This document shows, one piece after another, positions 1-5,268 of a stretch of 5,571 nt of DNA. Location of the stretch: NCBI GenBank assembly GCA_937897665.1, contig CALCPB010000470.1:1-5571 (forward strand), written 5' to 3'. The notes beneath the pieces are model-generated. The model was not told where the DNA came from, did not search any database, and worked only from the letters and a program-made list of their open reading frames with translations. The first letter of the stretch is position 1. Every line of letters starts with the position of its first letter. Both the position numbers and the translations under genes were made by a program. This stretch comes from an uncultured Halomicronema sp. (lineage in GTDB: Bacteria; Cyanobacteriota; Cyanobacteriia; Phormidesmidales; Phormidesmidaceae).

Positions 1-360
1 CCAGAAAATAGCGGAGTGCGCACTCAGTTTCTCCATCGGATGGTGGCCTTTGCCGATCTCACAAAAACCTCGATTCAATTGCTATACTATCCGCCGTACC
101 ACAGTAAGTACAATCCTATTGAACGGTGTTGGGGCATTCTCGAACAACATTGGAATGGCACCCTGCTGATTGACGTTGACACCATGCTGGGTTGGGCTCA
201 GACGATGACCTGGAAAGGTATTCATCCGATTGTTAACTTGAGCCAGACCGTTTATCAAAAAGGAATTTCTCTATCCAAACAGGCCATGAAGGACATTGAG
301 CAACGGTTGGGACGAAACCCGCTGCTGCCCAAATGGGACATTCTTAATCGGTCAGCCTAG
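1..360 (+). CDS. ISAzo13-type transposase, C-terminal part (5' end outside window)
   Basis: This is the C-terminal end of a DDE transposase that would cut and paste its own insertion sequence. The frame is open from base 1 (it reads PENSG and then a GTG at 16), so the true start lies left of the window and the GTG is not a real start. The diagnostic block YYPPYHSKYNPIERCWG is characteristic of the ISAzo13 family. The glutamate of NPIER (codon 121-123) is expected to be the last acidic residue of the catalytic DDE triad. The tail, ending near LPKWDIL, resembles the natural end of the family, so the C-terminus is probably intact. It stops with TAG at 358-360, only a few bases from the end of a second, oppositely oriented transposase fragment. 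Whether the whole element is intact cannot be judged here. The family call comes from recognised motifs, not a search. Confidence 0.85.
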   Translation, partial: PENSGVRTQFLHRMVAFADLTKTSIQLLYYPPYHSKYNPIERCWGILEQHWNGTLLIDVDTMLGWAQTMTWKGIHPIVNLSQTVYQKGISLSKQAMKDIEQRLGRNPLLPKWDILNRSA

Positions 361-555
361 ACGGTAAGGTCTTTCCCGGAAAACGCCTGACTCCGTTTTG
401 ACCTCGCTGTAGGTCGACAAAAATGCCTGCAATTCAGCTTCCACTGCTTGGGCAATGATTTGACGAGCGCCTTGACGCACCAATTCACTCAGCGCATCTC
501 TAACGCTTTCCGGCTCAGCTTGTGATTTGAACTCGATTACTTTATCGTCAGTCAT
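352..555 (-). pseudogene. IS256/Mutator-family transposase, N-terminal fragment
   Basis: A 67-codon reading frame that resembles only the first part of an IS256-type transposase, a family usually about 400 residues long. The segment around residues 18-46 (LSELVRQGARQIIAQAVEAE followed by LQAFL) matches the N-terminal helical region of that family. The DDE catalytic core is entirely missing. After about residue 60 (GVFR) the expected continuation of the family (a VVRNG-like run) is replaced by ERPYRLG and a TGA that overlaps the tail of the neighbouring ISAzo13 transposase gene. The break is therefore near 376. The start ATG at 553-555 has an AGGGA stretch upstream at a plausible ribosome-binding distance, as expected for a formerly genuine start. 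It is a non-functional remnant, probably truncated by the neighbouring insertion or by a deletion between the two elements. Confidence 0.75.
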
Positions 556-669
556 GGTGTATTCCCTATCTGGTTGATTTGTTGTTCCAGAAGGATACGC
601 CTTTTTTTATCTCCTACTTCATACACCAGAAATAGTTATAACTCGGAAATAGCACAACGACTAATCTCA

Positions 670-1542
670 TCAAACACTTGAAATTTGATTGATTAGTGAT
701 TTTACAACAGAGGAAGGATCTTCTTGCCGCCAAGCGATTGCAAGCTCCAGGGTAGGTGCAGTGTCACTAATCACAAGATGCTCTAGACCATTTGGTTCAA
801 GGCATTCCATACCTGACGCAATAAAGTGACCACCCTGCCCTGCCATCAACAGAGCCATGCAACTTTGATCGTCAGCCTTCTGTAAAATTCGCGGTGAGAA
901 TCCTGCCACTGTGCAGCATCGCAAAATATCATCATACATCGCTGGATTTTCAGCACGAGGATGGAATATAAAAATCTCACTGGCGAAATCTGTCAGCTTT
1001 ACCGCTGAGTGCTTAGCCATTGGATGACTGGCAGGAACTGCTAGCTTCATGGGTTCTCGATACACTGACTTGGTGGAAAGCAGTTCTGAATAGATAGGCA
1101 TGTAGATAAAGCCAATATCGATTTCCGCGCTGCACAACTCATTCAATTGCATGTCGGTTGTGCGTTCTCGCAGATCTAACTCAAGTTCTAGAAAGTCTTC
1201 ACGGCATTGATCAAGGAACTGCGGTAACACCGTATAAAGCGCTAAAGGAACGTAACCTACTCTCAAACGATTTGAGTCTTTTGATGTTGCATGACGAATG
1301 CGTCTTGCCGTTTCATCTGCATGCAGTAGCAATCCTCTCGCCTCTCTCAAAAGACTCTGACCTGCCTCAGTCAGCTCCACTCTGCGAGTAGTACGCTTGA
1401 ACAAAGAAACGCCTAGTTCTCGTTCCAATTGACGAATGCGACGGGTCAACGGTGGCTGTGACATGTGCAGCTTCTCAGCTGTTTGCCGGAAATTTAACTC
1501 TTCAGCCAGCACGATAAAACAGCGAAGGTCTTTAATGTCCAT
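670..1542 (-). CDS. LysR-type transcriptional regulator
   Basis: A DNA-binding regulator of 290 residues, the normal length for the LysR family. The winged helix-turn-helix occupies about residues 1-60: the stretch TAEKLHMSQPPLTRRIRQLE (21-40) is the canonical LysR recognition region, followed by LFKRTTRRVELTEAG. A linker helix (about 62-90) leads to the periplasmic-binding-protein-like effector domain from about residue 92 (RLRVGY). The DLRERTTDMQLNEL and DIGFIY pattern is closest to the aromatic-compound group (BenM/CatM/AlsR-like), but the ligand cannot be inferred. Cysteines occur at 113, 137, 209-210 and 228; the vicinal pair 209-210 is unusual but the OxyR redox arrangement is not recognisable. 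The ATG at 1540-1542 gives the standard MDIKDLRCF family start; no strong ribosome-binding site precedes it. The gene is divergent from a thioredoxin-reductase-like gene, with a dyad just upstream, the usual geometry for self-control and control of the neighbour. Confidence 0.93.
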   Translation of the reverse strand: MDIKDLRCFIVLAEELNFRQTAEKLHMSQPPLTRRIRQLERELGVSLFKRTTRRVELTEAGQSLLREARGLLLHADETARRIRHATSKDSNRLRVGYVPLALYTVLPQFLDQCREDFLELELDLRERTTDMQLNELCSAEIDIGFIYMPIYSELLSTKSVYREPMKLAVPASHPMAKHSAVKLTDFASEIFIFHPRAENPAMYDDILRCCTVAGFSPRILQKADDQSCMALLMAGQGGHFIASGMECLEPNGLEHLVISDTAPTLELAIAWRQEDPSSVVKSLINQISSV

Positions 1543-1545
1543 TGA

Positions 1546-1568
1546 ATTGATACTTTTTAGATATCAAT
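1546..1568. promoter_or_regulatory. Candidate LysR-type operator between the divergent genes
   Basis: An inverted repeat of 7-bp arms, ATTGATA (1546-1552) and TATCAAT (1562-1568), separated by 9 bases. It contains the LysR signature T-N11-A (T1551, A1563). It also reads ATAC-N7-ATAT, one base off the ATAC-N7-GTAT box known for BenM/CatM. It begins 4 bp upstream of the lysR start, so binding there would be expected to repress lysR. Further ATCAAT copies start at 1586 and 1632, which is 23 and then 46 bases on from the copy at 1563. That spacing is compatible with extra subsites of a LysR tetramer towards the + strand gene. The dyad is seen directly; its role is inferred from position. Confidence 0.5.
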
Positions 1569-1595
1569 ATTTTAATCAAAGTGAAATCAATACTC

Positions 1596-1626
1596 TTGCG
1601 AGAATAGATTAGCTTTAGATTATAGT
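1596..1626 (+). promoter_or_regulatory. Possible promoter for the flavoprotein gene
   Basis: TTGCGA (1596-1601) could serve as a weak -35 and TATAGT (1621-1626) as a -10. The spacer of 19 bases is longer than the optimal 17, which would suit an activator-dependent promoter. The -10 box lies 18 bases before the ATG at 1645. The region is AT-rich, so chance matches are likely and the assignment is tentative. Confidence 0.25.
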
Positions 1627-1644
1627 TTCTTATCAATCGTAGTT

Positions 1645-1761
1645 ATGAGTTGGACAAAGCTGGCTCGTCGTACTTTCCTGATGATGTCAGGTGCCGCTTC
1701 AACCTTCATGCTCGCTTCGCAGAAAGGACTTAATTTCATCGTGTATGAGCTACAAGCTTAG
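1645..1761 (+). pseudogene. Twin-arginine signal peptide ORF, in frame with the downstream flavoprotein but closed by TAG
   Basis: A 38-codon frame from ATG 1645 to TAG 1759-1761. Its product starts MSWTKLARRTFLMMSG, a good Tat signal: the twin arginines are residues 8-9 in the context ARRTFLM, followed by a mildly hydrophobic stretch to about residue 24. It is too short to be an exported protein by itself. The frame continues after the TAG without any other stop through 17 codons (NPSIEPDIDESEQSRFD) directly into the FAD-binding domain of the next gene. The simplest reading is that this is the N-terminus of that oxidoreductase, separated by one nonsense codon (or a base-calling error). A full-length product would be about 358 residues. 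No clear ribosome-binding site is visible before the ATG. Alternatives are a short upstream ORF with a regulatory role, or chance; the Tat motif in the same frame argues against chance. Confidence 0.55.
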
Positions 1762-1812
1762 AACCCATCCATTGAGCCGGACATTGATGAAAGTGAGCAA
1801 AGCCGGTTTGAT

Positions 1813-2721
1813 GTGATTGTGATTGGAGGTAACTTTGCTGGACTGTCAGCAGCACTCCAAATCGCGCGTACCCGTCGCCAAGTGTTAGTGATTGACGCGG
1901 GCAAGCCTAGAAATCGCTTTGCAGAAGCTTCCCACGGTGTTCTGGGGCATGACGGGCGATCGCCCGAACAAATTGCTCAAATTGGCCGTGAGCAACTACT
2001 GGCATATCCGACGGCCCACTTTGTCGAAGGTAAAGCAATTCGTACAGAACGCCAGCAAGACGAGTCTTTCTTGGTAGAGCTAGAGTCGGGAATACGCTAC
2101 CAGAGCCAACGAATTATCCTAGCGATAGGCGTTGTTGACCATTTGCCGGAAATTCCAGGTTTAGCGGAGCGGTGGGGCAAAACGGTTAATCAATGCCCAT
2201 ATTGTCACGGATATGAACTTGCTGGTGTTAGTTGGGGCGTACTCTACACAGGAGAAGCTTCTTTGCACCAAGTCAAGCTAATGTTGGACTGGAGCGATAA
2301 CGTTATCCTTTTTTCAAACGGTTCTGATCATCTCAGCGCTGATATTCGAACCGATCTCGAATCGCACGGAATTACTATTGAAAGTACGCCCGTTGAATCT
2401 CTAGTCGGTGAAGGCGAAAGTCTTAGCGGCGTCAAACTCAAAGATCAGAGAACCATACCGATCAAAGCTCTGTTTGTTATTACTCAGTCTTCTATTGCAA
2501 GTCCACTGGTTTCACAGCTTGGATGTGAGTTGGAGGATGAGGCATTTGGTCCAATGATAAAGACTAGCAATTTGAAGGAAACAACTACGGCAGGAGTCTT
2601 TGCTGCTGGTGATGTTGCCCGTCCCTTTGCCAATGCGACTTTAGCTGCCGCTGATGGAGTATTAGCAGGTATATTTGCTCATCAATCTTTAGTTGTGAGC
2701 AGTAATCCCTATCATCGCTAG
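1813..2721 (+). CDS. Thioredoxin-reductase-like FAD-dependent oxidoreductase (CPYC type)
   Basis: A flavoprotein of the low-molecular-weight thioredoxin reductase fold, expected to pass electrons between a bound FAD and a redox-active disulfide. From the GTG at 1813 it is 302 residues. The FAD-binding loop is GGNFAG (5-10), and VLVIDAG (24-30) ends the next strand. The active-site dithiol is CPYC (128-131) in the context CPYCHGYE. A C-terminal FAD motif, GVFAAGDVA, is at 261-269. The NADPH half is atypical: where a GxGxxA loop is expected it reads YTGEASLHQ (145-153), and the HRR-type NADPH-phosphate motif is absent. This matches the wide group of NAD(P)/FAD-dependent oxidoreductases related to, but distinct from, classical TrxB, so the true electron donor and partner are open. 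The GTG start is forced by the upstream TAG and clips the first strand (FDV precedes it in frame). No good ribosome-binding site precedes the GTG, so the natural start was probably the ATG at 1645 with a Tat signal. It is divergent from lysR, its likely regulator. Confidence 0.85.
   Translation: MIVIGGNFAGLSAALQIARTRRQVLVIDAGKPRNRFAEASHGVLGHDGRSPEQIAQIGREQLLAYPTAHFVEGKAIRTERQQDESFLVELESGIRYQSQRIILAIGVVDHLPEIPGLAERWGKTVNQCPYCHGYELAGVSWGVLYTGEASLHQVKLMLDWSDNVILFSNGSDHLSADIRTDLESHGITIESTPVESLVGEGESLSGVKLKDQRTIPIKALFVITQSSIASPLVSQLGCELEDEAFGPMIKTSNLKETTTAGVFAAGDVARPFANATLAAADGVLAGIFAHQSLVVSSNPYHR
1954..1965. repeat. HIP1 octamer (GCGATCGC) in a 12-bp perfect palindrome
   Basis: GGGCGATCGCCC is a perfect palindrome with the cyanobacterial highly iterated palindrome HIP1 at its centre (1956-1963). 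It lies inside the flavoprotein gene. HIP1 is hugely over-represented in many cyanobacteria, so it supports the taxonomic guess. Confidence 0.8.
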
Positions 2722-2809
2722 AAAAATCACCCTGTACGAGTTCTTTAGCTGTTTAAGCAGAAAATGATACAGCTCGCTCTAAATGTAAATTGATGCGGTA
2801 GAACGGTAT

Positions 2810-2874
2810 TGTTCAGCGGACGCAGACTACCTCTGCAACTTAACGAGAAGGAGCGAGTAAGTTCCGCTGCAACA
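2810..2874. repeat. Inverted-repeat element between convergent genes, foldable as a three-way junction
   Basis: The basal stem pairs TGTTCAGCGG (2810-2819) with CCGCTGCAACA (2864-2874), 10 base pairs with C2870 bulged. Inside it are two adjacent hairpins: GCAGA/TCTGC (2822-2826 with 2832-2836, loop of 5), and immediately after it AACTTA/TAAGTT (2837-2842 with 2858-2863, loop of 15). Together they account for almost all bases inside the stem. The element lies 88 bp after the flavoprotein stop and 25 bp beyond the lactonase-like gene's stop. A TTTT run (2877-2880) follows on the + strand. It could act as a transcription terminator for the convergent pair or be a small dispersed repeat. The pairings are seen in the sequence; the function is unknown. 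Confidence 0.4.
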
Positions 2875-2899
2875 CATTTTATGCGGCGATCACCCGTCT

Positions 2900-3886
2900 C
2901 TACAACAGCTTAAATCGACGAACGAAGAAACGATCTGGAACTTCGGCTTCTTGCCCTGGTCTCAGACGATGGCGGATCTGGGACTCAGTAACCCAAATTT
3001 CTTGCCCAACTAACGTCAGATTGACGGGTGACTTGAGATCAGAGGCTAATGTCTCAATTGGCGTTGGGGTCGTTCCAGTTGCCAAAATATTAATACGTAA
3101 AAGATTGCCATTACCGCTTGTAGCTGCGCCTTCGGTTAGAATCAACGAACCTTCAGGGGAAAACTGCATTCCTTCTGGATTCTCCAGCGATCTTTCCAAA
3201 GGAATCTCTTCTACCGTTGGAGATCCTTCAAGTTGAGACATCACTTTGAATAGACTACCGTTAGAGTAATTTCCAACAATTAAAACACCATCCGATCTCC
3301 GCGCAATTCCAGCCAGTCCAATTCGCTCGGCCCGAAACCGCTCATCAATCACCCAAGTCTGCAACTGGCTTGTTCCCGGAGCCAAGTAGTGAATCCGAGC
3401 CAGAGTGCTGTCGGTGACGTAAACACCACCGTCTGGATCAATGGCCAGATCATTGCCGAAACCACCCTCTGGCATAAAAATTACCTGTAGTACATTACCA
3501 GAACGAACATCGATGGCAAAGATACGCGGTGGACGATGAACGGTCTCCCCATTGGCGCTACGAGTTCCCAGGAAATCAGGCGAACTGCCCCAGAGAATAC
3601 CGCGTGGTTCATCAAGTCGTAACGCGGTGGCGGCAAACACCTCATTATTACCAGGGAAAAATATTTCGGTCTTGTCGTCAGGTGTGATTCGCAAAATTTG
3701 CCCACTAGTAATTGAGCCAATATAGAGTGTGCCGTCGCTGCCATGAGAGATACCATTGGGATACTGAAAACTAGCAGGTAGTTCGATCGGCTCTAGTTCT
3801 CTTGCAGAGGCGTCAATAGATTGATTTGAGGACAGCACGATCGTACTCGCACAGCCCAAAACTAAAAGAAATTCTCGCCGTTTCAT
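2900..3886 (-). CDS. Tat-exported SMP-30/gluconolactonase-like beta-propeller protein
   Basis: A 328-residue protein with a Tat-type signal peptide: KRREFLL at residues 2-8, a hydrophobic core to about 20, and an A-S-A site at 26-28 that would leave a mature protein from R29. A Cys at 12 sits in a lipobox-like LGC but is too close to the N-terminus for a typical lipoprotein. The mature part shows repeated propeller-blade signatures: YPNGISHGSDGTLYIG (42-57), GFGNDLAIDPDGGVYVTDS (142-160) and PEGMQFSPEGSLILTEG further on. The N145-D146 and D159 cluster corresponds in style to the metal-binding Asn/Asp positions of SMP-30/gluconolactonase enzymes, so a lactonase or related hydrolase is possible; NHL-like non-catalytic propellers are the alternative. 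It is the last gene of a - strand operon, starting 14 bp after the SDR stop codon with its own GGAG ribosome site. Export would place it in the periplasm, away from its cytosolic operon partner. Confidence 0.8.
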   Translation of the reverse strand: MKRREFLLVLGCASTIVLSSNQSIDASARELEPIELPASFQYPNGISHGSDGTLYIGSITSGQILRITPDDKTEIFFPGNNEVFAATALRLDEPRGILWGSSPDFLGTRSANGETVHRPPRIFAIDVRSGNVLQVIFMPEGGFGNDLAIDPDGGVYVTDSTLARIHYLAPGTSQLQTWVIDERFRAERIGLAGIARRSDGVLIVGNYSNGSLFKVMSQLEGSPTVEEIPLERSLENPEGMQFSPEGSLILTEGAATSGNGNLLRINILATGTTPTPIETLASDLKSPVNLTLVGQEIWVTESQIRHRLRPGQEAEVPDRFFVRRFKLL

Positions 3887-3893
3887 TTTATTG

Positions 3894-3897
3894 CTCC
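3894..3897 (-). promoter_or_regulatory. Ribosome-binding site of the beta-propeller gene
   Basis: GGAG on the - strand, 7 bases before the ATG at 3884-3886. It sits in the 14-base gap after the SDR stop, so it supports both the chosen start and translation from a shared mRNA. Confidence 0.65.
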
Positions 3898-3900
3898 GTT

Positions 3901-4683
3901 TTAAGCGACGCGATGTCCGGGAATGGCATATCCACCATCTACAGAAATGGTTTGTCCAGTGATGTATGAGGCGGCATCAGAACAGAGCCATAGCACGGTT
4001 TCTGCCACTTCTTGAGAACTACCTAACCGTTTTATTGGAATGTGGTGAGTGAACGCTTGCACAACGGCATCATTTGGATCGTCGGGATTGCCAAAGCGAC
4101 GAAACATCTCCGTATCAATGATGCCAGGATTGATATTATTGATGCGAATGTTGCGACTTGCGTACTCTAAGGCAGCAGGTCTGACCATGCCATCCAATCC
4201 CCCTTTACTGGCTGAATAGATCGTAGAACCGACTAACCCACCTTTTGCTAGCCAAGAAGATGTATTGACAATCGCGCCTCCGCTTTTCTGTTTGAGCATT
4301 TGTTCAATTTCATACTTCATGCAGAGCCAAACTGCCTTCAGGTTGATCGTGATTGTGTGTTCCCAGTCACTTTCTGTTAATTCAGTGATGGGGGCAAATT
4401 GACCTTCTGTTCCAGCATTGTTGAAGGCAAAATCCAGGCGACCATGATGGTCGGCTATTTTTTCGATCAGTGATTGAATCTCATCAGAATTTGCCACATC
4501 TGTTTTAATAAAATGAGCATTCCACCCCAAATCATGGATTTGAGAAATCACATCTTGGCTTTGATCTTCACGCCGCGCGGCAATGATCACTGTTGCACCC
4601 TGTTTGGCAAATGCGATCGCAGCCGCACGACCCATGCCAGAACTCCCCCCAGTGATGAGGGCTACTTTGTCTTGAAAATTCAT
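3901..4683 (-). CDS. SDR-family NAD(P)-dependent oxidoreductase
   Basis: A classical short-chain dehydrogenase/reductase of 260 residues, within the usual 250-residue size class. The cofactor loop is TGGSSGMG (11-18). The second strand ends AARR (35-38), basic residues that usually favour NADP(H) over NAD(H). D62-V63 contacts the adenine in this family, and NNAG is at 88-91. The catalytic tetrad is complete: N114, S143, Y156 and K160 in the YSASK motif. NPG at 185-187 and the C-terminal TGQTISVDGGYAIPG block are standard for the family. The substrate cannot be predicted; many such proteins are annotated as glucose 1-dehydrogenase or 3-oxoacyl reductase without proof. The start is supported by an AGGAGA ribosome site 7 bases upstream. 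It is the middle gene of the merR operon, 55 bp after merR and 14 bp before the exported lactonase-like gene. It has no signal peptide, so it acts in the cytosol. Confidence 0.93.
   Translation of the reverse strand: MNFQDKVALITGGSSGMGRAAAIAFAKQGATVIIAARREDQSQDVISQIHDLGWNAHFIKTDVANSDEIQSLIEKIADHHGRLDFAFNNAGTEGQFAPITELTESDWEHTITINLKAVWLCMKYEIEQMLKQKSGGAIVNTSSWLAKGGLVGSTIYSASKGGLDGMVRPAALEYASRNIRINNINPGIIDTEMFRRFGNPDDPNDAVVQAFTHHIPIKRLGSSQEVAETVLWLCSDAASYITGQTISVDGGYAIPGHRVA
4613..4620. repeat. HIP1 octamer GCGATCGC
   Basis: A second perfect copy of the cyanobacterial HIP1 palindrome, inside the SDR gene near the codons for the cofactor-binding loop. It supports cyanobacterial origin. Confidence 0.75.
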
Positions 4684-4690
4684 TACCGAG

Positions 4691-4696
4691 TCTCCT
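4691..4696 (-). promoter_or_regulatory. Ribosome-binding site of the SDR gene
   Basis: AGGAGA on the - strand, 7 bases before the ATG at 4681-4683. It is a strong Shine-Dalgarno match, in contrast to merR upstream, which has none. Confidence 0.7.
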
Positions 4697-4738
4697 AATC
4701 TAAATCTAAATTGAGATGAAAATTATTTGTGCAACTTG

Positions 4739-5164
4739 CTATTCTAGAGATTTCTCAAGATGATGTTTCCAGAAAATACAGCTGTGATCATTTTCACCAG
4801 TTGCTTCAAGTTGTTTGTAGTGTTCAAGTTTCAAGTCAATCACTTGCAAGTGATGAGTTAGTTCCTCTAAGTGTTGTTTGACCTGATTGCGATGCTCCTC
4901 AAGTAACATCCGTCGTTCACTAACTTCATTGGGATGCTGACGAACTAAATCTGCAAAGGCAATCACTTTTTTGATGGGCATTCCGGTTTCCCGCAAACGC
5001 ACCAAAAATTCTAGCCAAGCAATATCTTCAGCGGAGTACCGTCGATGTCCATTAGCTGTTCGGAAAATCGGAGCTAAAAGCCCAACTTTCTCGTAATAAC
5101 GTAAAGTATGAATACTTAGCCCTGTTGCCTTAGCTACTTGGCGGAGTGTGAATTCAGTCGTCAT
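4739..5164 (-). CDS. MerR-family transcriptional regulator
   Basis: A 141-residue regulator, the normal size for small MerR proteins. The winged helix-turn-helix covers about residues 5-73: TLRQVAKATGLSIHTLRYYEKVGLL (6-30) carries the family hallmark LRYYE (21-25), followed by the wing NGHRRYSAEDI (38-48). A long helix rich in charged residues (about 83-120) would form the antiparallel coiled-coil dimer interface. Only one cysteine is present (C129, near the C-terminus), so the metal-binding cysteines of MerR, ZntR or CueR and the SoxR iron-sulfur site are absent. It is closer to the AdhR/NmlR-like branch, in which some members respond to reactive aldehydes, but the inducer here is unknown. 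It heads an operon with the SDR and the lactonase-like gene. A canonical MerR promoter and operator lies directly upstream. The ATG at 5162-5164 has no Shine-Dalgarno, and no alternative Met exists before residue 62. Confidence 0.93.
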   Translation of the reverse strand: MTTEFTLRQVAKATGLSIHTLRYYEKVGLLAPIFRTANGHRRYSAEDIAWLEFLVRLRETGMPIKKVIAFADLVRQHPNEVSERRMLLEEHRNQVKQHLEELTHHLQVIDLKLEHYKQLEATGENDHSCIFWKHHLEKSLE

Positions 5165-5170
5165 GCCAAC

Positions 5171-5201
5171 ACTATAAAAGCTAGAGTGCGCTCTAGGTCA
5201 A
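5171..5201 (-). promoter_or_regulatory. MerR-type promoter of the merR-SDR-lactonase operon (19-bp spacer)
   Basis: On the - strand, TTGACC (5201-5196) is a near-perfect -35 and TATAGT (5176-5171) a good -10, separated by exactly 19 bases (5195-5177). This over-long spacing is the hallmark of promoters that MerR proteins activate by twisting the DNA. The -10 ends 6 bases before the merR ATG, so transcription should begin at or within about two bases of the start codon, giving a leaderless merR message. No other promoter-like dyad is visible in the 55 bp before the SDR gene, so this site probably drives all three genes. Confidence 0.75.
5181..5196. promoter_or_regulatory. MerR operator dyad
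   Basis: CTAGAG (5181-5186) and CTCTAG (5191-5196) form a perfect 6-bp inverted repeat around a 4-base centre (TGCG). It fills most of the spacer between the -35 and -10 boxes, exactly where MerR dimers bind. The binding protein is inferred to be the adjacent merR product, which would then regulate itself. Confidence 0.75.
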
Positions 5202-5268
5202 TAGCCGGTTCGCATAAATTTCTAATGTGTGCTTGAAGTTTTGTGAGCGCCCCACCATCAATCTCAAG

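Noticed and set aside
589..608. AGAAGG/CCTTTT hairpin followed by a T run as a + strand terminator
   Set aside because: The stem is only about 6 bp with a G-T wobble, and no confident + strand gene ends near it; too weak to annotate.
634..643. AGTTATAACT perfect palindrome
   Set aside because: Ten AT-rich bases, expected by chance in such sequence, and not placed at a promoter or gene end that would give it a role.
1759..1761. The TAG read as pyrrolysine
   Set aside because: No pyrrolysine genes are visible, cyanobacteria are not known to use it, and the position lies in a linker rather than an active site. A nonsense mutation or internal start is simpler.
2793..2886. The CAGCGG/CCGCTG stem with a bulged base as an integron attC site
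   Set aside because: An attC site should have AAC at its 5' core and GTT at its 3' core on the recombining site. Here both strands read GTT first and AAC last, and no GTTRRRY core or integrase gene is visible.
3481..3756. A 91-codon - strand frame inside the beta-propeller gene
   Set aside because: It is an alternative frame of a clearly coding region and shows no domain or plausible start; a shadow ORF. The same applies to the frames at 1158-1391, 1892-2077, 3021-3236 and 4474-4698.
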